Origin: Guptibacillus hwajinpoensis
GTDB lineage: Bacteria > Bacillota > Bacilli > Bacillales > Guptibacillaceae
Direction: 5' to 3' (one strand)
Assembly (NCBI RefSeq): GCF_029277305.1
Contig: NZ_CP119526.1
Length of the DNA: 64,000 bases
The notes beneath the pieces were generated by a model. That model worked only from the letters and a program-made list of their open reading frames with translations, was not told the DNA's origin and did not search any database. Made by a program: the position numbers and the translations under genes. Below, one piece after another: positions 17,040 through 25,035 of the stretch (the stretch's first letter is position 1; the number at the start of each line of letters is the position of its first letter).

Positions 17040-17951
17040 ATGAAGAAGGTTATGATAACTGGTGCACTGGGATTTATAGGTTTTCACTTAACAGAGTTCC
17101 TTCTAAATGAAGGTGTTGAAGTGGTTGGAATTGATGGACGTATTGATCCAACCAGAGTATCGGAGTACAAAATGAAAGAGATGTATTTTATAAGAAATAG
17201 CAACTATAGGCAAGTTGACAGCCGGCTGCAGGACTGTTCACTTGAAAAAGAAGTCGAAGAGTGCGACACGGTCTTTCATTTAGCTTCACCACATGGCGAG
17301 AAGCGCGCATCTCACATGATTCAGGAAGGAGTTTCGACTACAAAGAAACTGTTGGAAGTTTGTGAAGGAAAAGTACTTGTTTACTTATCTAGTATCGAAA
17401 TTTTTGGAAGGCGGTACGGAAACATAACGGAAAGAACCCCGATTAACCCAGTTACTAGTGATGGAAGAGTGAAAGCTGAAGAAGAAGCTGTGATTAATAC
17501 TGTCGATCGAAACACAACTGTGAAAATCATTCGCGTACCCCTAGTCTACGGTCCATGGCAGCCAGTTCATTATGTGTTTCAAGACTTTTTCATCAATGGG
17601 ACACTCATGAAAGCTTATGAAACAGAAGGCGAGAGATATCATTTCGATTCTTTGTATGTGAAAGACGTTTGTCAGGCGATGTATCAAACAGCTGTAAGAA
17701 AAGAAGGGTCTGAAACGATTAATCTATCAAGTGGGGGAGAAGGAGAATGGCAAAACGGGGTCGAATGGTGTATAGGTGAGAAGTTAAATAGAAAGAAAAG
17801 GTTACGATGTGCAATCTCAAATAAGGATTGTGTTAGCAAGGTAGACTTTACAAATCTAACACCCATCCATAAAGGTCTTGAGCAACAACGAGACCATGTT
17901 GAAAAGATGATGCTAATTGATCCTGCCATTTATCTGGGAAGATCTGAATGA
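17040..17951 (+). CDS. Extended SDR (NAD-epimerase-like) lacking the catalytic tyrosine
   Basis: A 303-residue protein with a sound NAD-binding motif MITGALGFIGFHL (residues 5-17), Asp31-Gly end of beta-2, and LSSIEIFG (residues 116-123). The YxxxK active site reads D141-G-R-V-K145, so Tyr is replaced by Asp while Lys is kept. It may bind nucleotide without epimerase activity. Cofactor binding is well supported; activity is doubtful. Start ATG after GAGGTGGG. Its stop overlaps the next start by 4 nt (ATGA). Confidence 0.75.
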   Translation: MKKVMITGALGFIGFHLTEFLLNEGVEVVGIDGRIDPTRVSEYKMKEMYFIRNSNYRQVDSRLQDCSLEKEVEECDTVFHLASPHGEKRASHMIQEGVSTTKKLLEVCEGKVLVYLSSIEIFGRRYGNITERTPINPVTSDGRVKAEEEAVINTVDRNTTVKIIRVPLVYGPWQPVHYVFQDFFINGTLMKAYETEGERYHFDSLYVKDVCQAMYQTAVRKEGSETINLSSGGEGEWQNGVEWCIGEKLNRKKRLRCAISNKDCVSKVDFTNLTPIHKGLEQQRDHVEKMMLIDPAIYLGRSE

Positions 17952-18526
17952 AACGGAAGGGAAGATTGTTTATGATGGAAAAGACGCTTGGCAACTATGA
18001 TGTACATGACTCTTCGCATGGACTTCAGGCTCTTAAAGAAACGAGGGAAAAGCTCCTTTCGATGGTAAGCCGTGTAGAGTCTCAGGAGCTAAACTATAAA
18101 TATTCAAGCTTCCCAACAGTGGGAGCTTATCTGCTTCATATCGCCCAAATTGAGCTATGGTGGGCTAAGAATGCGTTAATAGGGGAAAGTGTTACGGAAG
18201 AAGAAATGAAGAAATTCTATTTTCAAGAAAAACAAATCATATCTGCTCCAGATGACAAAGAACTTTCCTGGTTTCTTGCAAGACTTGCAGAATCGAGAGA
18301 CTTGATTAGAGACTACTTTAATCGGCTTTCTGATGTTGAGTACCGTAAACCTGGGCCAGAAGTTATCGTAAATGGAGAGCGTCATGCTTATTCCCCAGAA
18401 TGGGTTATTAGCCATCTAATTGATCATGAGGCCTACCATAGAGGACAGGCAGCGATGGTATTGAAAATGGTTTCTGGCCAACGAGAAGATTGGGAACATT
18501 TCAATACACCGTATTTGTCGTTATAA
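17948..18526 (+). CDS. DinB family metal-binding protein
   Basis: A 192-residue four-helix DinB-like protein. The three metal-binding His are visible: LLHIAQIE near residue 63 and HLIDHEAYHRGQ near residue 158. Such proteins include thiol-dependent transferases and damage-inducible proteins of unknown function. Coupled to the SDR-like gene by a 4-nt overlap; ATG 17972 or 17975 is an alternative start since GAAGGGAAG lies before them. Confidence 0.8.
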   Translation: MKRKGRLFMMEKTLGNYDVHDSSHGLQALKETREKLLSMVSRVESQELNYKYSSFPTVGAYLLHIAQIELWWAKNALIGESVTEEEMKKFYFQEKQIISAPDDKELSWFLARLAESRDLIRDYFNRLSDVEYRKPGPEVIVNGERHAYSPEWVISHLIDHEAYHRGQAAMVLKMVSGQREDWEHFNTPYLSL

Positions 18527-18570
18527 TAGAAAAGAGCCGATAAGGCGAAAGTGTAATAGGAGTGATTGAA

Positions 18571-18747
18571 ATGGAACAAAACATGAAGTTTATGCAAATT
18601 GCAATGAAGTATTTACCCGAAGCAAAGCAATCTCTTGGCGAGCAGGAAGTTGAACTTGATCTAGAGAAAATGCAGCCGCTTTTACAGCTATTTCTTAAAG
18701 CGATGGAAGATGCTTATGAGCTTGGAAAGCAGGACGCACAGGAATAA
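18571..18747 (+). CDS. comZ: ComZ, regulator of the late competence operon comG
   Basis: A 58-residue helical protein (MEQNMKFMQIAMKYLPEAKQ) matching ComZ, which in B. subtilis lowers comG expression. The frame begins at GTG 18562, but ATG 18571 has AGGAG 8 nt upstream. It is near fabH as in B. subtilis, where med-comZ precede fabHA. No med-like gene is visible here. Confidence 0.88.
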   Translation: MEQNMKFMQIAMKYLPEAKQSLGEQEVELDLEKMQPLLQLFLKAMEDAYELGKQDAQE

Positions 18748-18759
18748 GGAGGGAAACAT

Positions 18760-18918
18760 TTGGCCCCTAAACTATTCTGGATCTGGTTTATCCCACTTGG
18801 TGGTCTGTTAATTGGGATCCTAATCGGGAGTTTAAGCTTAATTGTTATATCTGGAATTTTGTTGTTTGTTAGTGCCGGTAGCATGTTATTTCCTTCTAAA
18901 TCAGGTAAGAAGACGTGA
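18760..18918 (+). CDS. Small membrane protein after comZ (52 aa)
   Basis: TTG start 6 nt after GGAGGG and 12 nt after the comZ stop. Two hydrophobic helices (about residues 6-24 and 25-43) end in a basic tail (SKSGKKT). It is probably co-transcribed with comZ and occupies the place of yjzB in B. subtilis, but I cannot claim homology. Confidence 0.6.
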   Translation: MAPKLFWIWFIPLGGLLIGILIGSLSLIVISGILLFVSAGSMLFPSKSGKKT

Positions 18919-18932
18919 TTTCACGTCTTTTT
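18910..18932. terminator. Terminator after the comZ operon
   Basis: Stem AAGACGTGA / TCACGTCTT followed by T; overlaps the stop of the 52-aa gene and may also serve the converging YppG gene. Confidence 0.75.
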
Positions 18933-18934
18933 AC

Positions 18935-19321
18935 CTATTTAACAAATAAATTAAGCAATGAGCCCATCTGTTTTACCATAGGACCGACTTGTTTAACAGT
19001 ATTCATCATTTGATTGGCTGAGTTCATCATCTTAGGCATATCATAATTGCCGTTTTGTTTTTTGAATTGTTGCAAAAACGGTGGACCACCCGGATACCCT
19101 TGATATTGATTGTAAGGTTGTTGTTGTTGTTGGTATGGTTGCTGTTGGTATGGCGGCTGGTGATAGGGATGCTGTTGGTAAGGTTGTTGATGTGGTTGGA
19201 AGTAGCTTGGTTGCTGCGGCGGCTGATAATTGTACTGGTCATACGGGTAGTAGTTATAGTAGTTTTGTGGGTAAATTGGCTGTTGGTAGTGATGGGGCGG
19301 TTGTTGGTTGTACGGATACAT
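18935..19321 (-). CDS. YppG family protein with a Q/P/Y-rich low-complexity region
   Basis: A 128-residue protein. Residues 1-83 are a low-complexity run of Tyr, Gln and Pro built from short YQQP/PYQQ repeats; residues 84-128 (FKKQNGNYDMPKMMNSANQM...VGPMVKQMGS) are the YppG domain. The repeat composition resembles spore coat proteins, but localisation is unknown. The repeats give long false ORFs on the other strand. Confidence 0.8.
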   Translation of the reverse strand: MYPYNQQPPHHYQQPIYPQNYYNYYPYDQYNYQPPQQPSYFQPHQQPYQQHPYHQPPYQQQPYQQQQQPYNQYQGYPGGPPFLQQFKKQNGNYDMPKMMNSANQMMNTVKQVGPMVKQMGSLLNLFVK

Positions 19322-19426
19322 CCTTAGATCCTCCTTTATGGTTTGTTTATTTACATCTAGTTTATGAACGAAAAGATGGGATGGTGTGGGTCACCTTGAG
19401 TTTGAAAGGTGGACAATAGTTTAAAC

Positions 19427-19454
19427 TTGGATTAAAATTAGTACCAGATACTAA
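19427..19454 (+). promoter_or_regulatory. fabH promoter with overlapping FapR operator
   Basis: -35 TTGGAT (19427-19432), 16-nt spacer, -10 TACTAA (19449-19454). The 17-bp palindrome TTAGTACCAGATACTAA (19438-19454) matches the FapR box and covers the -10, so malonyl-CoA-responsive repression by FapR is expected from family knowledge. Confidence 0.85.
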
Positions 19455-19500
19455 AGTTTGGTTTTAAATTAGAAAATATTCTATAAAGGGGAAATTCATG

Positions 19501-20439
19501 ATGAACGCAGGTTTACTAGGTATTGGCCACTATGTTCCAGAACGCGTATTAACGAACCAAGATTTAGAGAAAATGGTTGATACATCGGATGAATGGATCC
19601 GCACAAGAACTGGAATTGAAGAACGTCGAATCGCAGACGATGATATGAATACATCTGATATGGCTTATTTAGCTTCAAAGAAAGCACTGGAAAATGCTAA
19701 GATAAACGCGGAAGATCTTGATCTTATTCTGGTTGCGACTGTAACACCAGATTATCCATTTCCTTCTGTAGGGTGCTTGCTTCAAGAAAAGCTTGGTGCA
19801 ACAAATGCTGCAGCAATGGATGTAAGTGCTGCCTGTGCAGGATTTATGTACGGCATGATTACAGCAAGTCAGTTTATTAATAATGATACGTATCAAAACG
19901 TTCTTGTCGTGGGTGTAGAAAAGCTTTCTAAAATCACGAACTGGGAAGATCGAAATACAGCGGTGTTGTTCGGTGATGGAGCAGGAGCAGCTGTTGTTGG
20001 TCCTGTAACAGAAGGAAGAGGAATTCTATCCTTTGAACTTGGTTCTGATGGATCTGGTTCTAAGCACCTTTACCAGGAACCACAAGGTTTCATGGAAATG
20101 AACGGTAGAGAAGTATTTAAATTTGCTGTTAGACAAATGGGTCAGTCAGCCGTTAATGTAATTGAAAAAGCAGGCTTAACGAAGGAAGACGTTGATTTCC
20201 TCGTTCCTCACCAAGCGAATATTCGAATTATGGAAGCATCAAGACAGCGTCTTGAATTACCAATTGAGAAAATGGCAACAACGGTTAAGAAGTATGGCAA
20301 TACATCTTCATCTACGATTCCAATTGCCCTTTCAGAAGCAATGGAAGAAGGTCGTGTTAAAGAAGATGATGTAGTGGTTCTTGTTGGTTTTGGTGGCGGT
20401 TTAACATGGGGAGCAGTTGCCCTTAAAATAGGACGTTAA
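19501..20439 (+). CDS. fabH: Beta-ketoacyl-ACP synthase III (FabH)
   Basis: A 312-residue condensing enzyme that starts fatty-acid synthesis from acyl-CoA and malonyl-ACP. The triad is complete: Cys112 (SAACAGFMYG), His in VPHQANIRI and Asn in YGNTSSST; the C-terminal GFGGGLTWGA loop is typical. The frame also has ATG 19498; ATG 19501 matches the B. subtilis FabHA start. First gene of a FapR-controlled pair with fabF. Confidence 0.96.
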   Translation: MNAGLLGIGHYVPERVLTNQDLEKMVDTSDEWIRTRTGIEERRIADDDMNTSDMAYLASKKALENAKINAEDLDLILVATVTPDYPFPSVGCLLQEKLGATNAAAMDVSAACAGFMYGMITASQFINNDTYQNVLVVGVEKLSKITNWEDRNTAVLFGDGAGAAVVGPVTEGRGILSFELGSDGSGSKHLYQEPQGFMEMNGREVFKFAVRQMGQSAVNVIEKAGLTKEDVDFLVPHQANIRIMEASRQRLELPIEKMATTVKKYGNTSSSTIPIALSEAMEEGRVKEDDVVVLVGFGGGLTWGAVALKIGR

Positions 20440-20477
20440 GAAATAGGATCAAGTTTCAAAAAGGAGAGCTGGTTGAA

Positions 20478-21716
20478 ATGAAAAGAAGAGTCGTTATTAC
20501 AGGATTGGGGACAGTTTCCCCACTCGGAAATTCCGTATCAGAAACGTGGACAAATATTGTAAATGGTGTTTCAGGAATTAACCCATTAACAAGACTAGAT
20601 AAAGAGCAATTCGCTGCTAAGGTATCAGGTGAAGCGCTCGAATTTGATCCAGAGCAATTCATGGATCGTAAAGAAGTTCGTAAAATGGATCGATTTACGC
20701 AATTTGCCGTGGCAGCTTCTCAAATGGCTGTTGAAGACGCTGGTTTAACAATTAATGATGAGAATGCTGAAAGAGTTGGCGTGTGGATTGGTTCTGGGAT
20801 TGGCGGAATGGAAACATATGAATCTCAATTCCGTACATTTATCGATAAAGGAGCAAGAAGAGTAAGTCCTTTCTTTGTTCCAATGATGATTCCTGATATG
20901 GCCTCGGGACAAGTATCAATAATGCTAGGTGCAAAAGGAATTAATTCTTGTACTGTAACGGCATGTGCATCAGGTACAAATTCCATCGGAGATTCGTTTA
21001 AGGTCATTCAGCGCGGTGATGCAGACGTTATGATTACTGGTGGGTCAGAAGCGCCTATTACAAGTATGAGCGTTGCAGGCTTCGGTTCGATGAAAGCTCT
21101 ATCAACTAATCCAGATCCTGCTACGGCTAGCCGTCCATTCGATGCTAATCGAAATGGGTTTGTCATCGGTGAAGGTGCAGGAATTCTCGTTATTGAAAGC
21201 CTTGAATCTGCTGAAAAGCGCGGTGCCAAAATCTATGGAGAGATTGTAGGCTACGGTTCTACTGGAGATGCTTATCACGTTACTGCTCCTGCTCCAGACG
21301 GTGAAGGCGGCGCTCGTGCAATGAAACAAGCAATTGACGATGCTGGTCTTTCGCCATCTGATATTGGTTATATTAACGCTCATGGTACAAGCACGGATTA
21401 TAACGACAAATTCGAAACTGCTGCCATTAAATCAGTATTTGGTGAGCATGCTTATAAACTAGCAGTAAGCTCAACAAAATCAATGACTGGCCATTTACTT
21501 GGTGCTGCAGGTGCGGTTGAAGGTGTTTTCTGTGCAAAAGTGCTAGAAGAAGGCATTCTTCCTCCAACAATCAACTATGAAACACCAGATCCGGATTGTG
21601 ATCTTGATTATGTTCCAAATACAGCGCGTAAAGCTGAAGTTAATGCTGTGATGAACAACTCACTCGGCTTCGGTGGCCATAACGCAACGCTAGTATTTAA
21701 GAAATTTGTGAAGTAA
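20478..21716 (+). CDS. fabF: Beta-ketoacyl-ACP synthase II (FabF)
   Basis: A 412-residue elongation condensing enzyme. Active-site Cys is in TACASGTNS, the two His are in NAHGTSTDYND and KSMTGHLLGAAG, and the C-terminal NNSLGFGGHNA is intact. Ribosome site AAGGAGAG. Co-transcribed with fabH across 38 nt. Confidence 0.97.
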   Translation: MKRRVVITGLGTVSPLGNSVSETWTNIVNGVSGINPLTRLDKEQFAAKVSGEALEFDPEQFMDRKEVRKMDRFTQFAVAASQMAVEDAGLTINDENAERVGVWIGSGIGGMETYESQFRTFIDKGARRVSPFFVPMMIPDMASGQVSIMLGAKGINSCTVTACASGTNSIGDSFKVIQRGDADVMITGGSEAPITSMSVAGFGSMKALSTNPDPATASRPFDANRNGFVIGEGAGILVIESLESAEKRGAKIYGEIVGYGSTGDAYHVTAPAPDGEGGARAMKQAIDDAGLSPSDIGYINAHGTSTDYNDKFETAAIKSVFGEHAYKLAVSSTKSMTGHLLGAAGAVEGVFCAKVLEEGILPPTINYETPDPDCDLDYVPNTARKAEVNAVMNNSLGFGGHNATLVFKKFVK

Positions 21717-21721
21717 GATGC

Positions 21722-21757
21722 ATCCCCCCCTGAAGACAGGGGGGGTGTTTTTTGTTT
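21722..21757 (+). terminator. Terminator of the fabHF operon
   Basis: C7/G7 stem (CCCCCCCT with AGGGGGGG), 6-nt loop, long T-rich tail. Confidence 0.9.
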
Positions 21758-21764
21758 TATTTTT

Positions 21765-21872
21765 AAGACTCTTTTGGTAAACATTGTTGCTATATGAGTT
21801 GGTTAATTTCCGCTCCAGAATGCTCGCTTTCCGCGGGGCGGGCGGTGAGCTTCTTCGTCGCTAACGCTCCTA
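21765..21872 (-). repeat. Dispersed TIR repeat family 1, half copy B
   Basis: This is the right half of the copy at 52746-52970 in inverted orientation, with only about eight differences over some 105 bp. The terminal part (GACTCTTTTGGTAAACATTG) and the GC-rich core (CCGCGGGGCGGGCGGTGAGC) are clear. The other half is missing, and the 120-bp palindrome array follows about 75 bp later. Confidence 0.8.
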
Positions 21873-21945
21873 ATTGTTCGTGTTCACTTTTCAGCGTCTC
21901 ACCTTCACGGGCTCCAACATCCTGCGGATTTAAGCGGGCCTGCTC

Positions 21946-22439
21946 CGCTTTTCGGTGTCTAGCTGCAGTGGGCAGCCTCTCGATCGCTTCACCAAACCAA
22001 ATGAACACAAAGGGCGTGTTCTTTTGGTTTGCCTCCAGCGCTTGTCGAGGCTAAACGGCCACTTCCGCTTTTCGGTGTTCCAGCTACGACTCGCAGAAAC
22101 GGAGATATTTCACTCTTTCACAGGAACACAAAAAGCGTGTTCCTATTCAAGAGTTCCAATATCTCCGTTTCTAAACGCTCGTCTTCGCTTTTCGGTGTCC
22201 AGCTGCAGTGGGCAGGTCCTCGAGTCGCTTCAGGATTTCATCTGAACACAAAAGGCGTGTTCAAATGAAATCCTTCCAGCGCTTGTCGGACCTAACCGCC
22301 CACTTCCGCTTTTCGGTGTCCAGCTGCAGTGGCCAGCCCCTCGGTCACTTCACCTTTCAAATTGAACACAAAAACCGTGTTCATTTTGAAAGGCTCCAGT
22401 GCCTGCCGGGTCTAAACGGCCACTTCCGCTTTTCGGTGT
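21946..22439. repeat. Array of four 120-bp units, each a long palindrome with its own arms
   Basis: The linker CGCTTTTCGGTGT occurs at 21946, 22066, 22186, 22307 and 22427, a period of 120-121 bp. Each unit carries at its centre GAACAC - 7 nt - GTGTTC (22003, 22124, 22244, 22364). The flanking arms are self-complementary within a unit but differ between units: CAAACCAAA, AGAAACGGAGATATT, AGGATTTCAT, CCTTTCAAA. Outer arms also pair: AGCCTC/GAGGCT, AGGTCC/GGACCT, GTGGGC/GCCCAC, GTGGCC/GGCCAC. The many short ORFs here only reflect the repeat. Confidence 0.9.
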
Positions 22440-22542
22440 TCTATTAATCTTTTCCAACGAATATGCTTATCATGGAATATTTTGACTTGGTCCTGACTAT
22501 ACTGTTTTTACAAACAACAGTAGCGAAGTGAGGGGTAGCCAA

Positions 22543-23289
22543 ATGTTGTATTTGCGTGATGTTTGGGTAAATTGGTTTGAAGGTGAGGAAAACGGATATA
22601 ACGTTTGTGATTTTCATGAATGGAGAAAAGATGATTTTATTGAGCTTTTGGATCAAGTGCCTGTTATTAAGGTGGAATCTCTTTTGTATCACTATATTGA
22701 AAATGATTTATCTGAGCTTCCAGAGAGTTTGCTTAGCGATGTTTTTCAACAAAGCTACATTCGTAAAAACAATGAACGGTCACCTTTGGAGTATTGCTTC
22801 CTTGCAACGGATGGTAGAGGTGTGATCGTGATTGACACACTTGGATATAAAATTCCAATTCGCAAAAGTAGAGTGATTCCAAGACAGGAGAAAGCTGTTT
22901 ATGAGATGGTAGCTGATGTAGAGGCTACAGTGTATCCATTCGAGGATAATCAACCTATTAAAGAGCATCACATTCTTTCTCCAGAGCCTACCATTATGAG
23001 GGGGCTTACGAGGAAGGAAAGGCAATTAAAACAGTTATTGTTTATGGCGCTCGATCAATTGTATTCGAGTGGCAATTCGGCAGAAATAAGATACTGGTTT
23101 ACGGAGTGTCAACCTAAGAAGTATATCCAAATTCAAAGCATGGAAATGGACGAGGCATGGGAAGGGCTATACCGGGAAGTGAAGGCAGGATGGTCAATGA
23201 AGCATGAACTAATATGCGAGCGCATTATTAAAGGCCAACCGTACTTCGAGAAGATATGGGAACTTGAAAAAGGAACACACGTTAATTAA
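22543..23289 (+). CDS. yjbA: YjbA family protein (DUF3603)
   Basis: About 248 residues (MLYLRDVWVNWFEGEENGYN), matching the YjbA family, function unknown. The frame extends to GTG 22528, but ATG 22543 has AGGGG at proper spacing. It is followed by convergent trpS, the same neighbour as in B. subtilis. No transmembrane segment or known catalytic motif. Confidence 0.88.
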   Translation: MLYLRDVWVNWFEGEENGYNVCDFHEWRKDDFIELLDQVPVIKVESLLYHYIENDLSELPESLLSDVFQQSYIRKNNERSPLEYCFLATDGRGVIVIDTLGYKIPIRKSRVIPRQEKAVYEMVADVEATVYPFEDNQPIKEHHILSPEPTIMRGLTRKERQLKQLLFMALDQLYSSGNSAEIRYWFTECQPKKYIQIQSMEMDEAWEGLYREVKAGWSMKHELICERIIKGQPYFEKIWELEKGTHVN

Positions 23290-23294
23290 GACGT

Positions 23295-23329
23295 AAAGAA
23301 GGCTCCCGAATGGCAGCCTTCTTTTTATT
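23295..23329. terminator. Terminator between yjbA and trpS
   Basis: Stem AAAGAAGGCT / AGCCTTCTTT with a T tail; lies at the trpS stop codon and serves both converging genes. Confidence 0.85.
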
Positions 23330-24318
23330 TATCTTCTTTTTCTTTCTAGTCCCATAGCACGCTCTGCTTTTGCAAGCATTTTAGAAGCTTTTCGGTTTGC
23401 CTTTTCTGCACCAAGATCAAGAATGTCATCTAATTCAGAAGAAGTGATCAGTTCATGGTAACGTTCTTGGATGGGTCTTAGTGTTTCAGCAATTACTTCT
23501 CCAAGCTCTGCTTTAAAGTCACCATATCCACGACCTTCATACATCGCTTCAATGTCTTCAACACTTTTTCCAGAACAAAGGGAGTAGATTGTTAAGAGAT
23601 TTGAAATTGCAGGTTTATTTTCCTTATCAAATCGCACAACACCATCTGAGTCAGTTACAGCACGCTTTACTTTTTTGATAATCGTATTTGGCTCATCAAG
23701 CATCGATATATACGCATTCTGATTGGAATCAGATTTACTCATTTTCCTTGTTGGATCTTGAAGTGACATGATGCGAGCACCTACTTTAGGGATACGGGCA
23801 TCTGGCATGACGAAAATATCATTGAACTTCCGGTTAAATCGCTCTGCAAGGTTACGCGTTAGTTCAATGTGTTGTTTCTGATCATCTCCGACAGGTACAA
23901 CCTCAGTGCCATAAAGGAGGATATCTGCAGCCATAAGTGGAGGATAAGTAAGAAGACCGGCACTAACTGCATCTTTACCAGTGGACTTATCTTTAAATTG
24001 AGTCATGCGTTCAAGCTCACCAATATAGGAGACACATTGTAACATCCATCCAAGCTGCGCATGGGCAGGTACTTCAGATTGAATGAACAATGTTGATTTA
24101 TCTGGATCAATTCCAGATGCAAGATAAAGAGCAGCAAGGCTCTTAGAGTTCTGTTTTAGTGCTTTTTTCTCCTGAGGCACCGTGATGGCATGTTGATTAA
24201 CTACACAGAAATAGCACTCATTGTCATCCTGTAAATGTGTAAAATGTTTCATTGCCCCAAGATAGTTCCCAATTGTCAAAGTACCGCTTGGTTGAATACC
24301 CGAAAAAATAACGCTCAT
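23329..24318 (-). CDS. trpS: Tryptophanyl-tRNA synthetase
   Basis: A 329-residue class I synthetase. The HIGH-type motif TIGNYLG is near residue 15 (IQPSGTLTIGNY) and the KMSKSD loop near residue 193. Residue DQKQHIEL near 142 belongs to the Trp-AMP pocket. Expression is controlled by the T-box leader upstream. Ribosome site AAAGGGG. Confidence 0.97.
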   Translation of the reverse strand: MSVIFSGIQPSGTLTIGNYLGAMKHFTHLQDDNECYFCVVNQHAITVPQEKKALKQNSKSLAALYLASGIDPDKSTLFIQSEVPAHAQLGWMLQCVSYIGELERMTQFKDKSTGKDAVSAGLLTYPPLMAADILLYGTEVVPVGDDQKQHIELTRNLAERFNRKFNDIFVMPDARIPKVGARIMSLQDPTRKMSKSDSNQNAYISMLDEPNTIIKKVKRAVTDSDGVVRFDKENKPAISNLLTIYSLCSGKSVEDIEAMYEGRGYGDFKAELGEVIAETLRPIQERYHELITSSELDDILDLGAEKANRKASKMLAKAERAMGLERKRR

Positions 24319-24339
24319 ATTTCTTTATCCCCTTTCAAA

Positions 24340-24622
24340 ATAAATGCAATAGAACACAAAAAGGCCCATTCATCCCTATTGCTAGGGACGAATGGACCGT
24401 GGTGCCACCCTGCTTATCCAGTTAGACTGGATCACTTTATGGTTTCTATCAAAACCGCTAGTGATAACGTGAATGCTCACGCCTTTACTTACTATCTGTT
24501 CAGCAAAGGGGCTCAAAAGTCCATTCCAATTAGTGTGCTACCTGTTTTCACCAACCACAGGCTCTCTACTTAACACAACAAATTGTACTACTCTTTATCA
24601 TAGCCGATCTGTATTCTATATC
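24340..24622 (-). promoter_or_regulatory. T-box leader of trpS (tryptophan)
   Basis: On the minus strand the T-box sequence AGGGTGGCACCACGG (24397-24411) is followed by a terminator stem (GGTCCATTCGTCCCTA with its imperfect complement, then TTTTT). Stem I has AGAGAGCC...GGTTGGTG, and the specifier region reads GGAATGGACT with Trp codon UGG at 24521-24523. Uncharged tRNA-Trp should favour readthrough. Confidence 0.93.
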
Positions 24623-24629
24623 CACTTTT

Positions 24630-24659
24630 AGTATAGCTTATTTGAAACGTGTCATGCAA
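24630..24659 (-). promoter_or_regulatory. SigA-type promoter of trpS
   Basis: Minus strand -35 TTGCAT (24654-24659), 18-nt spacer, -10 TATACT (24630-24635), just upstream of the T-box leader. Confidence 0.7.
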
Positions 24660-24663
24660 GAAG

Positions 24664-25035
24664 TTAAGAACTTACAATAACAATGGATATGATAATTGTA
24701 ACGAACGTCCAAAATGCTCCTGCTAGTAACAATGGATATGTAATCGGATTATCGTAATTTAATTGATAACTTAATTCGCTTTTATCCTCCTCAATCATTT
24801 GATGCTTTGTGCTATTTTTGAAATAGCGCTTAAAAGAATAGACAATTCCATCAAAGAATCCAGTTTGTACAACGTGAAGTGTTGCACCAATGAGAACCAT
24901 CGCAAGTCCAATCATAAAAAGAAGATCAGATACAGCTCGGATTCCAATTCCTTCGTCAGATGTTATTAAAATAACGATTGATGAAACAAGTGCGAGTATT
25001 ATAAGAAGTGTTGACTTTAACAGAAGTGATTTCAT
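24664..25035 (-). CDS. DUF3899 family membrane protein
   Basis: A 123-residue protein with hydrophobic segments near residues 5-27, 35-58 and 100-122, and a polar middle (YFKNSTKHQMIEEDKSEL). It matches DUF3899; function unknown. ATG 25035 is preferred over TTG 25047 because GGGGG lies just before it. It is upstream of trpS, but trpS has its own promoter. Confidence 0.75.
   Translation of the reverse strand: MKSLLLKSTLLIILALVSSIVILITSDEGIGIRAVSDLLFMIGLAMVLIGATLHVVQTGFFDGIVYSFKRYFKNSTKHQMIEEDKSELSYQLNYDNPITYPLLLAGAFWTFVTIIISIVIVSS

Noticed and set aside
19055..19419. Two plus-strand ORFs opposite the YppG gene
   Set aside because: They are antisense readings of the Q/P/Y codon repeats (runs of V, L, G) with no ribosome site.
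21946..22439. CRISPR array
   Set aside because: The period is 120 bp, the repeats are palindromes rather than 25-40 bp direct repeats with unique spacers, and there are no cas genes nearby.
21794..22447. Several plus-strand ORFs of 79-96 codons in the repeat block
   Set aside because: They share peptides only because the DNA repeats, lack ribosome sites and overlap in several frames; I treat the block as non-coding.
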